A DNA stretch of 64,000 nucleotides from Vescimonas fastidiosa (lineage in GTDB: Bacteria; Bacillota; Clostridia; Oscillospirales; Oscillospiraceae), in assembly GCF_018326305.1 (NCBI RefSeq), contig NZ_AP023415.1, forward strand, positions 248,001 to 312,000, in the 5' to 3' direction. A model generated the notes under the pieces. The model saw nothing but the letters and a program-made list of their open reading frames with translations. It did no database searches and was not told where the DNA came from. Position 1 is the first letter of the stretch, and every line of letters starts with the position of its first letter. The translations under genes and the position numbers were made by a program. This document shows positions 58,017 through 64,000 of this stretch, piece by piece.

Positions 58017-58080
58017 ATTAGCAAAATGCAGAATTTTCTTAGCAAATTTCTGAAAAGCGTTCGAGTCCAATTAGCAAATA
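58017..58080. repeat. TTAGCAAA triple repeat near the ICE right end
   Basis: TTAGCAAA occurs three times in about 60 bp after the integrase stop (near 58018, 58038 and 58070). Closely spaced direct repeats here are likely terminal or arm-type recombinase sites. The exact ICE border probably falls in or just after this stretch. Confidence 0.6.
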
Positions 58081-58102
58081 TACATCATGCGGCGCATAAA
58101 AA

Positions 58103-58132
58103 TCTCCCGGTAACGGAAGTGAAATTACCGGG
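58103..58132. terminator. Hairpin after the integrase
   Basis: CTCCCGGTAA pairs with TTACCGGGAG. A short T tract lies on the minus-strand side, so it may serve as a second terminator for the tRNA strand. Confidence 0.6.
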
Positions 58133-58143
58133 AGAAGGAGGAA

Positions 58144-58181
58144 GAAAAAAACGCTGCAAACCCCGAAAAAGGCTTGCAGCG
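58144..58181 (-). terminator. Terminator of tRNA-Arg
   Basis: CGCTGCAA pairs with TTGCAGCG, and on the minus strand the stem is followed by TTTTTTTC. It lies 9 bp after the tRNA 3' end. Confidence 0.8.
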
Positions 58182-58189
58182 GTGCTTTC

Positions 58190-58266
58190 TGGCGTCCCAG
58201 AGAGGATTTGAACCTCCGACCTCACGCTTAGGAGGCGTGTGCTCTATCCAACTGAGCTACTGAGAC
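58190..58266 (-). tRNA. tRNA-Arg (CCU anticodon)
   Basis: Read on the minus strand, a complete cloverleaf is seen. The acceptor is GTCTCAG/CTGGGAC, the D-arm GCTC...GAGC, the anticodon stem CACGC/GCGTG with loop CTCCTAA (anticodon CCT), the T-arm GGAGG TTCAAAT CCTCT, and the discriminator G is followed by an encoded CCA (58190-58192). It decodes AGG. Its 3' end faces the ICE integrase. Confidence 0.9.
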
Positions 58267-58290
58267 ATTTATAAGTTTTATGCAATTTTC

Positions 58291-58561
58291 AAGGCTCGAA
58301 GGAATCGAACCATCTGCCGCTTAGGAGGCGTGTGCTCTATCCAACTGAGCTACTGAGACATTTATAAGTTTTATGCAATTTTTACTGCTCGAAGGAATCG
58401 AACAATCTGCCGCTTAGGAGGCGGACCCTCTATCCTGGTGAGGTACGGAGGCATTTATGAAACTTTAGCATTTTGCGAACAGACAGATAATCGCTTCTTG
58501 CCAAAAGGCGATGGCCGAAACATATCTTAGGAGGGGCTCTATCCGGCTGAGCTACTAAGAT
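58291..58561 (-). pseudogene. Tandem degenerate tRNA-Arg-like copies
   Basis: Three more copies of the anticodon-arm motif CTTAGGAGG follow the intact tRNA, at about 58320, 58413 and 58527. The first two repeat at an exact 93-bp period. Copy 2 has an intact 5' half but a different 3' half (T-arm TGGTTCGATTCCTTCGAGC-like) that cannot pair with its acceptor. Copies 3 and 4 are further degraded. None should form a functional tRNA. Confidence 0.75.
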
Positions 58562-58635
58562 AAATTTCAACTTCTTTATTTTACACGCCGGGGGGAGAAA
58601 TGTCAATGGATACCGCGAAAAAATGCGAAAAGCTC

Positions 58636-58664
58636 TTGCATTCTTCCTTATAAGAGCATATAAT
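58636..58664 (+). promoter_or_regulatory. Promoter of typA
   Basis: TTGCAT (58636-58641), a 17-bp spacer and a perfect TATAAT (58659-58664) lie about 65 bp before the typA start. Confidence 0.78.
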
Positions 58665-58729
58665 ACAAAGGTTAGTGCGGGAAAAGCACAAAGATACAGA
58701 ATCCAGCCATGAGAAAGGGGCTTTTACCA

Positions 58730-60562
58730 TTGCAGAACGAAAAATTGAGAAATGTTGCCATTATTGCCCATGTTGACCACGGCAAGACCACCCTGGTGGA
58801 CGAAATGCTCAAGCAGGGCGGTGTATATCGGGAGAATCAGGAGACTGTAGACCGGGTCATGGACTCCAACGACCTGGAGCGGGAGCGCGGCATTACCATC
58901 TTGGCCAAAAACACCGCCATTCGCTACGGCGACACGAAAATCAATATTGTAGACACCCCGGGCCACGCCGATTTCGGCGGCGAGGTAGAGCGTATTTTGA
59001 AGATGGTTAACGGCGTTATCCTGCTGGTGGACGCCGCTGAGGGGCCCATGCCCCAGACCCGCTTCGTCCTCAACCGTGCCCTGGAGCTGGGCCACCGGGT
59101 TATCGTGGTGGTAAACAAGATCGATCGGCCCGACCAGCGCATCCACGAGGTGGTGGACGAGGTGCTGGAGCTGCTGCTGGATCTGGACGCCACCGACGAG
59201 CAGTTGGATTCCCCGATGCTGTTCTGCTCTGCCCGACAGGGCATTGCGTCCTATTCCCCCGATGTGCCCGGCACAGATCTGAAACCGCTGTTTGACACCA
59301 TTATTGATTATATCCCCGCGCCGGAGGCGGATGTGGATGAGCCGTTCCAGATGCTGGTGTCCGCCATTGATTACAACGAGTTCGTGGGCCGTATTGCCAT
59401 CGGGCGCATTGAGCGGGGGACCCTGAAGCAGAATCAGGAGATCGCCGTGTGCAACTACCACGACCCCGATGCGCCGGCCAAGAAGGCCAAGGCCGTGAGC
59501 CTGTATGAGTTTGAGGGCCTGGGCAAGAAGCCGGTCACGGAATCCACCGCAGGCAACATCGTTGCCCTCAGCGGTATCGGTGATATTACCATCGGCGACA
59601 CCATCTGCGATCCCGGTGCTGTGGAGCCGCTGCCCTTTGTGAAGATCTCAGCCCCCACGATGGAGATGACCTTCTCCATCAACGACTCACCCTTTGCGGG
59701 CCGGGAGGGAAAATTTGTCACCTCCCGTCAGCTGCGAGAGCGGCTGTTCCGGGAGACGCTGAAGGATGTTTCTCTGCGGGTATCTGAGATTCCCGGGGCA
59801 ATGGACGCCTTTAATGTGGCGGGCCGGGGCGAAATGAGCCTGTCTATCCTCATTGAGACCATGCGCCGGGAAGGGTATGAGTTCCAGGTATCACCTCCCC
59901 GGGTGCTGTATGAGACCATCGACGGCAAGAAGTGCGAGCCCATCGAGCGCCTGGTGGTGGATGTGCCCGGCGAGTCTGTGGGCGCGGTTATCGAGAAGAT
60001 CGGCGCCCGGAAGGGCGACCTGGTGGAGATGACCCCTGTGGGAAACCGCATGAAGGTGGAGTTCCTGGTTCCGGCCCGGGGCCTGTTCGGCTACCGCAAC
60101 GAGTTCCTTACCGATACCCGGGGCGAGGGCATCATGGCCAGCGTATTTGACAGCTACGCCCCCTATAAGGGTGAGATGAACCGCCGGAATACCGGGTCCC
60201 TTATATCCTTTGAGACGGGTGAGTCCATCACCTACGGGCTCTTTAACGCCCAGGAGCGGGGTACGCTCTTTATCGGCCCGGGCGTGAAGGTGTACGAGGG
60301 TATGGTGGTAGGCGTGTCTCCCAAGCAGGAGGACATCACCGTAAATGTCTGCAAGAAAAAGCAGCAGACCAACACCCGTGCCTCCGGCTCCGATGATGCG
60401 CTGCGTCTGGTGCCGCCTCGGAAGATGAGTCTGGAGCAGTGCCTGGAATTTCTGGCGGATGATGAGCTGCTGGAGGTCACGCCGGACAATCTGCGTATCC
60501 GCAAGACCATCCTCAACCACGAGAAGCGCATGAAGGCCGCCCATGGCGGCAAGAAAAAGTAA
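58730..60562 (+). CDS. typA: Ribosome-associated GTPase TypA/BipA
   Basis: This 610-residue translational GTPase has AHVDHGKTTLVDEML near residue 12, DTPGHADFGGE, NKIDRPDQR and a C-terminal TypA domain (VVGVSPKQEDITVNVCKKKQ; LRIRKTILNH near the end). TypA acts on ribosomes in stress and low-temperature assembly. I place the start at TTG 58730 (QNEKLRNVAII), because AAAGGGG lies nine bases upstream and the family starts there. ATG 58709 would add seven residues. It is host chromosome, with higher GC than the nested elements. Confidence 0.95.
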   Translation: MQNEKLRNVAIIAHVDHGKTTLVDEMLKQGGVYRENQETVDRVMDSNDLERERGITILAKNTAIRYGDTKINIVDTPGHADFGGEVERILKMVNGVILLVDAAEGPMPQTRFVLNRALELGHRVIVVVNKIDRPDQRIHEVVDEVLELLLDLDATDEQLDSPMLFCSARQGIASYSPDVPGTDLKPLFDTIIDYIPAPEADVDEPFQMLVSAIDYNEFVGRIAIGRIERGTLKQNQEIAVCNYHDPDAPAKKAKAVSLYEFEGLGKKPVTESTAGNIVALSGIGDITIGDTICDPGAVEPLPFVKISAPTMEMTFSINDSPFAGREGKFVTSRQLRERLFRETLKDVSLRVSEIPGAMDAFNVAGRGEMSLSILIETMRREGYEFQVSPPRVLYETIDGKKCEPIERLVVDVPGESVGAVIEKIGARKGDLVEMTPVGNRMKVEFLVPARGLFGYRNEFLTDTRGEGIMASVFDSYAPYKGEMNRRNTGSLISFETGESITYGLFNAQERGTLFIGPGVKVYEGMVVGVSPKQEDITVNVCKKKQQTNTRASGSDDALRLVPPRKMSLEQCLEFLADDELLEVTPDNLRIRKTILNHEKRMKAAHGGKKK

Positions 60563-60612
60563 AAAAAACCCGGGCCGGCAGGTAAGCAACCTGCCGGCCC
60601 GGGTTTTTTTAG
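60562..60612 (+). terminator. Strong terminator after typA
   Basis: An almost perfect GC-rich stem, CCCGGGCCGGCAGGT with ACCTGCCGGCCCGGG, is followed by TTTTTTT and preceded by an A run, so it can work in both directions. It also faces the convergent thiamine operon. Confidence 0.9.
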
Positions 60613-60682
60613 CTTTATGAGATTTTCGCATCTGGCATTTCACGCGTTTTTTGCCCCTGAATGCGGCAGGTGTTCGCTCTGA

Positions 60683-61693
60683 TCAGAACTTCAGGTTGAC
60701 CCGTACGTCGTCCAGAGCAGGTGCCTTGGCGATCAGACCCTGCTGGAGCATCCAGTCGATATTCTCCTGCCAGCACGCGTCGGACTGGGACAGGAAGGCG
60801 GCGCTGTCGGTCTCCATCATGGGCAGCAGCACGCCCATGCTCTTGCGCTCCACCGTCTCAGACAGGGGGAAGTTCTCCTCGTTCTGGTTGGCCAGCAGGG
60901 TCTTCAGCGCCCCTTCCGGGTCGGCCTTCATGTCGGCAAAGCCCTTGGCGGATGCCCGCAGGAAGGCGCTGAGGGTCTCGCTGTCGCTGGCAATGGCATC
61001 GTCATTGGCCAGGAACACACCCTCATAATAGGTGGGCACGCCGTAGGAGTCCAGGGCGAACCAGTTCACCTCAAAGCCCTCCTCCTCCATCTGGGGCACT
61101 TCGTGGTTCACCAGACAGCCGATGGTGGCATCCACGTTGCCAGTGGTCATGGAACTCATCAGGTCAAAGCCCACGTCCACCATGGTCACGTCGCTGTAAT
61201 CCGCGCCCACATACTGCATGATGCTGCGGATCAGCGCCTCTGAAAGCTCCGTGCCGGCATAGCCGATGGTCTTGCCCACCAGGTCCTTGGCGCTGGTGAT
61301 GTTCTTATCCTTCAGGGACAGCACGATGTTCAGCGGCCCCTGCACCACAGCGCCGATGGATTTCACCGGCACATTCTGCTCCGCCCGGGCCTGGATGACA
61401 TCCTGCTGGTAGTACAGGCCGATATCTGCCTGTCCGGCGGCCACCAGGGAGATGGCGTCATTGGCGTTGGAGGGGAAACGGATGTTGACCTTCAGCCCCT
61501 CGTCGGCATAGTAGCCCTTCTCTATAGCCACATACAAAAAGGAGTGCAAAGCATTGGGATACCAGTCCAGCACTACGTCCAGCTCCTTCAGGTTTTTAGA
61601 GCTGCCGCTGTCATTTTTCTTAGCGCCGCAGCCGCAGAGCAGCAGCATGGCGCAGGCCAGCAGTGCACAAAAAAAACGCTTGCAATATTTCAT
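60683..61693 (-). CDS. ABC substrate-binding lipoprotein, thiamine-precursor type (ThiY-like)
   Basis: This 336-residue secreted lipoprotein has the signal FFCALLACAMLLLCGCGA with the lipobox cysteine near 22. The NMT1/THI5-like domain follows: LDVVLDWYPNALHSFLYVAI, EKGYYADEGLKVNI and GQADIGLYYQQDVIQARAEQ. Members bind the pyrimidine precursor (HMP or formylaminopyrimidine). The longer frame to 62140 overlaps the permease gene and is not used. It is the last gene of the operon with permease, ATPase and tenA. Confidence 0.88.
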   Translation of the reverse strand: MKYCKRFFCALLACAMLLLCGCGAKKNDSGSSKNLKELDVVLDWYPNALHSFLYVAIEKGYYADEGLKVNIRFPSNANDAISLVAAGQADIGLYYQQDVIQARAEQNVPVKSIGAVVQGPLNIVLSLKDKNITSAKDLVGKTIGYAGTELSEALIRSIMQYVGADYSDVTMVDVGFDLMSSMTTGNVDATIGCLVNHEVPQMEEEGFEVNWFALDSYGVPTYYEGVFLANDDAIASDSETLSAFLRASAKGFADMKADPEGALKTLLANQNEENFPLSETVERKSMGVLLPMMETDSAAFLSQSDACWQENIDWMLQQGLIAKAPALDDVRVNLKF

Positions 61694-61722
61694 TTTTATA
61701 ACCTCTCTTATCATTCGGTTGT

Positions 61723-62478
61723 TCAGGATTCGCCCCGCCAGCGAACCAGCTTTTTCTCCAGCAGCGACACCAGCGCTACCGCCAGCATAGCCACCACCGA
61801 CAGCAGTACGATGGGCGCAAAAACCCCCGCGCCGTCCAGCTGGGTCATCATGCGGCGGGAGAAATAGCCAAGGCCGCTCTGGGCCCCCAGCCACTCGCCG
61901 ATGGCCGCGCCGATGATGCTCATGGGGATGGCCATTTTGATCGCGGAGAAGAAGTAGGGCAGCGTGCAGGGCACCTTGATCTTGAAGAAAATGTCCCGCT
62001 TGGTCGCGCCGTAGGTCAGCAGCAGCTCCGTCATCTCCACCCTGGCGGACTGCAGCCCGTCGTATACCGTGATGGTAATGGGGAAAAAGGTGATGAGTAC
62101 CGTCACCAGCACCTTGCTCCAGATGCCGTAGCCGAACCACAGCACAAACAGCGGCGCAATGGCCGTGGTGGGGATCGTCTGGGAGGCCACCACCACCGGA
62201 TAGATCGCCTTACGGAAAACCGTGCTGGCGTCCATCAGGATGGCAAGACCCAGGCCCAGCACCAGGGAAATGGCAAGGCCCACAAAGGTCACCAGCATGG
62301 TGGCCGGCAGATGTACGGTAAACAGCACCGCCCGCAGCGCCCAAAGCTTTTGCAGGATCTGGATAGGTGTGGGCAGGATGTAGGCCGCGTTCACCTCCAT
62401 TGCCCCCAGCTGCCACAGTATCAGCAGCGCAAACAGGAAAATCAGGGCCGGCAGATTGCCCCTGCAGGCTTTTTTCAT
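61723..62478 (-). CDS. ABC permease, thiamine-precursor type (ThiX-like)
   Basis: This 251-residue inner-membrane permease of the BPD_transp_1/SsuC-TauC type has about six TM helices. The coupling motif near residues 150-175 reads TYGATKRDIFFKIKVPCTLP, with EWLGAQSGLGYF near 205. It overlaps the ATPase gene by 4 bp. Together with its neighbours it imports the pyrimidine precursor. Confidence 0.87.
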   Translation of the reverse strand: MKKACRGNLPALIFLFALLILWQLGAMEVNAAYILPTPIQILQKLWALRAVLFTVHLPATMLVTFVGLAISLVLGLGLAILMDASTVFRKAIYPVVVASQTIPTTAIAPLFVLWFGYGIWSKVLVTVLITFFPITITVYDGLQSARVEMTELLLTYGATKRDIFFKIKVPCTLPYFFSAIKMAIPMSIIGAAIGEWLGAQSGLGYFSRRMMTQLDGAGVFAPIVLLSVVAMLAVALVSLLEKKLVRWRGES

Positions 62479-63236
62479 ACCGTCACCTGCTTTCTCAGCA
62501 TGTCCACCAGCTGTTCCCGCAGGGCCACGATCTCCGGCCGGGTCAGATCCTGCCGTGTGCGCGGATAGTCCATGGGGACCGGGATCTCCCGCAGGGTGTG
62601 GATGGGTGTTTTGTCCACCACCAATACGCTGGAGGACAGGAATACCGCCTCCTCCACGTCGTGGGTGATAAACAGGATGGTCTTCTTGTGGCGCTGCCAC
62701 TGATCCAGCAGCCACTCCTGCATGGAGATGCGCGTCAGAAAATCCAGAGCCGAAAACGGCTCGTCCAGCAGCAGCAGGTCGCTGCCGGCCAGCATGGTCC
62801 GGGCAAAGGCCGCCCGCTGCCGCATTCCGCCGGAAAGCTCGTCCGGCCGCTTGTCCCGGCAGCCGGCCAGCCCCACATCCGCCAGGGCCGCATCGATCAG
62901 CCCCAGCCGCTCCGCCTTTGTGCCCCGCCGCTGGATCTCCAGCGGCAGCGCCAGGTTTTCCCCGATGGTCCGCCAGGGAAACAGCATGTCCTTCTGGGGC
63001 ATATAGCCGCAGTAGTGCTTTTGCCCGGAAACGGGCTTGCCAAGGACGGATATGGTGCCGGATTTCGGCTGCAGCAGGCCGTTGGTCATGCGGAAAATAG
63101 TGCTCTTTCCGCAGCCGCTGATACCGATAATGCAGTGAAAGGACCCCGGCTCCACGGAAAAGGAGAGCCGGTCAATGATGTCAAAGTCCTCACCGGGATA
63201 CTGAAAGGACACCTGGTCAAAGCGCAGAATACTCAT
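62475..63236 (-). CDS. ABC ATPase, thiamine-precursor type (ThiZ-like)
   Basis: This is a 253-residue ATPase: Walker A GISGCGKSTIFRM near residue 40, signature LSGGMRQRAAFAR near 133, LLLLDEPFSALD near 155, and the switch histidine in LFITHDVEEA. ATG 63236 is favoured over 63251. It overlaps tenA by 4 bp and the permease by 4 bp, a tightly coupled operon. Confidence 0.88.
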   Translation of the reverse strand: MSILRFDQVSFQYPGEDFDIIDRLSFSVEPGSFHCIIGISGCGKSTIFRMTNGLLQPKSGTISVLGKPVSGQKHYCGYMPQKDMLFPWRTIGENLALPLEIQRRGTKAERLGLIDAALADVGLAGCRDKRPDELSGGMRQRAAFARTMLAGSDLLLLDEPFSALDFLTRISMQEWLLDQWQRHKKTILFITHDVEEAVFLSSSVLVVDKTPIHTLREIPVPMDYPRTRQDLTRPEIVALREQLVDMLRKQVTV

Positions 63237-63898
63237 GTGCGTATTTCCCAAGCCATATCCCAGAAGCCCAGCTCATAGCGGCTGCAGTTGACGAAAATAT
63301 CCGTCAGGTAAGCCAGCTGCTCCTCCGTGGCACCGGCTGCCAGGGAGTCCATCAGCTCTATCAGCGCCCGGTTGGTGGCGGCGTATTCTTCGGAGGCATA
63401 GCCCCGGATCCATTCGCCGTAGAAGGGATGCTCCGCCGCACCGGGGATCTGGGCCAGGGCCTGTCCGATCTCGGCATAGCTCCAGGAGCAGGCCAGGATG
63501 GATGCCACGATCTCCGCAGGCCCTCTTGCCTCTGCCACGGCCAGCATGTAATGTGTATAAGAGAGGTTGTCGAGGGCAGGCTGCACGTTAAATACCTGCT
63601 CCTCAGAAATGCCAAGGCGTGCCATATAGGCCCGGTGGATTTTCATCTCACCGCCTAAAATGGCATCCACATTGGCGGAAAATGTCCGCATCAGCTCCGG
63701 GCTGCGAGCCTTGACCACCCCCAGGGCAAAGACCCGGGCATAGTCAAAAAGATAGAGATAATCCTGCAGCATATAGTGCTGGAATTTCTCCACCGGCAGC
63801 GTTCCGTCGCCGATACCGGTCACAAAGGGGTGCTTCAGGCATGCCTCCCAAATGGGGGCAGCTGCTTCACGAAGGCGGCAAGACACAGAATTCGTCAT
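63233..63898 (-). CDS. tenA: TenA-family aminopyrimidine aminohydrolase (thiaminase II)
   Basis: This 221-residue all-helical protein has the TenA features HPFVTGIGDGTLPVEKFQHY, QDYLYLFDYARVFALGV, the catalytic cysteine region ASILACSWSYAEIG (about 137) and NCSRYELGFWDMAWE at the end. It converts aminomethyl-aminopyrimidine to HMP in thiamine salvage. The genes for a pyrimidine transporter beside it support this role. Confidence 0.92.
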   Translation of the reverse strand: MTNSVSCRLREAAAPIWEACLKHPFVTGIGDGTLPVEKFQHYMLQDYLYLFDYARVFALGVVKARSPELMRTFSANVDAILGGEMKIHRAYMARLGISEEQVFNVQPALDNLSYTHYMLAVAEARGPAEIVASILACSWSYAEIGQALAQIPGAAEHPFYGEWIRGYASEEYAATNRALIELMDSLAAGATEEQLAYLTDIFVNCSRYELGFWDMAWEIRT

Positions 63899-63899
63899 T

Positions 63900-64000
63900 T
63901 TACTCCGCCTCCTTCATGTATTCGCTTTTCAGATCGAAAAGATGGTTCATAGGTCCGCGTCCGCGGCCCAGATCCAACATGGCCCCCAGGGCGCCGGAAA
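63900..64000 (-). CDS. Unknown gene, C-terminal end only
   Basis: The last 32 codons of a frame on the minus strand end DLKSEYMKEAE, with the stop at 63900-63902, one base before the tenA start. It contains GALGAMLDLGRGRGPMNHLF. It is probably the preceding gene of the thiamine operon, but too little is visible to name it. Confidence 0.55.
   Translation of the reverse strand, partial: SGALGAMLDLGRGRGPMNHLFDLKSEYMKEAE

Larger units (their letters stand above)
21983..58080. mobile_element. Tn1549-like ICE, right part
   Basis: The gene content and order (Maff2, TrbL, XF1762, PrgI, VirB4, NlpC/P60, DUF4315, DUF4366, TopB, ArdA/DUF4316, relaxase and MobC on the opposite strand, cargo, sigma, HTH, Xis, tyrosine integrase) are those of Tn1549/CTn-type conjugative elements. 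The coupling protein and left end are outside the window. The right end should lie shortly after the integrase stop (58003), before the tRNA terminator at 58144, but the exact base is not fixed. Confidence 0.8.

Noticed and set aside
58190..58266. tRNA-Arg as the certain attachment site of this ICE
   Set aside because: The tRNA 3' end faces the integrase, but no duplicated tRNA end is seen inside the ICE border and Tn1549-type integrases often use other sites. The scar array may stem from other elements.
60683..62140. Longer 485-codon version of the substrate-binding protein
   Set aside because: The extra N-terminal part overlaps the permease gene in another frame and precedes a clear lipoprotein signal at 61693.
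63900..64000. TPP riboswitch for the thiamine operon
   Set aside because: The operon continues beyond the right edge, so its leader is not in view. No riboswitch sequence is visible here.

Overview
The window is the right-hand part of a Tn1549-like integrative conjugative element (ICE) and the chromosome it sits in. The host is probably an anaerobic gut Firmicute of the Clostridia/Oscillospiraceae type. I infer this from the high-GC chromosomal flank (typA and a thiamine-precursor operon), the tet(W)-tet(40) resistance pair, and the Tn4451-like and Tn1549-like gene families. The species cannot be named from the sequence.

Layout. (1) 1-21989 is a large composite insertion. It holds the end of a group II intron, tet(W) with its attenuation leader, tet(40), remnants of a conjugative-transposon sigma/HTH pair, and two mobilizable units. 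The first unit (about 4.7-13.9 kb) has MobC, a Relaxase-family relaxase, a replisome organizer, a DnaC-like loader, TnpW, a large serine recombinase, TnpV and a DUF1835 gene. The second (about 14.3-21.99 kb) has a MobQ-type relaxase, a CHC2 primase, a VapE-like helicase, TnpW and a serine recombinase. The block interrupts a Maff2/VirB2-like gene of the ICE, and only the 3' end of that gene (21983-22069) is visible. (2) 22150-30713 is the ICE transfer operon: TrbL/VirB6-like, PrgI, VirB4, NlpC/P60 hydrolase, DUF4315, DUF4366 and topB. (3) 30714-39667 is a complete 8954-bp mobilizable transposon inserted in topB. Removing it at a GA dinucleotide restores the topB frame exactly. It carries its own serine recombinase, TnpV, a MobV-type relaxase, primase, VapE and TnpW, plus two AT-rich membrane-protein genes in repeat-bounded cassettes. 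(4) 39668-46320 is the rest of topB, two ArdA-related genes, a Bro-N gene, and the ICE relaxase, MobC and oriT-like region. (5) 46424-54329 is ICE cargo: an AraC regulator, an ECF transporter (S, T and fused A subunits), an IrtAB/YbtPQ-like pair of ABC transporters and a DtxR-type regulator. It is probably a metal or metallophore uptake locus. (6) 54391-58003 is the ICE regulation and integration module (XRE, sigma, HTH, Xis, tyrosine integrase). (7) 58190-64000 is chromosome: tRNA-Arg(CCU) with tandem degenerate tRNA-like copies, typA, and an ABC operon for a thiamine precursor with tenA.

How it works together. The ICE would supply the conjugation machine. The nested elements carry their own relaxases, recombinases and, in two cases, primase-helicase genes next to iteron-like repeats, so they look like satellites that excise, replicate and use the ICE channel. 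In the topB-inserted element a consensus-like promoter for the recombinase is split between the two ends and re-forms only in the circle. In the integrated state the recombinase start overlaps the stop of the broken topB frame, which suggests coupling to the ICE transfer operon.
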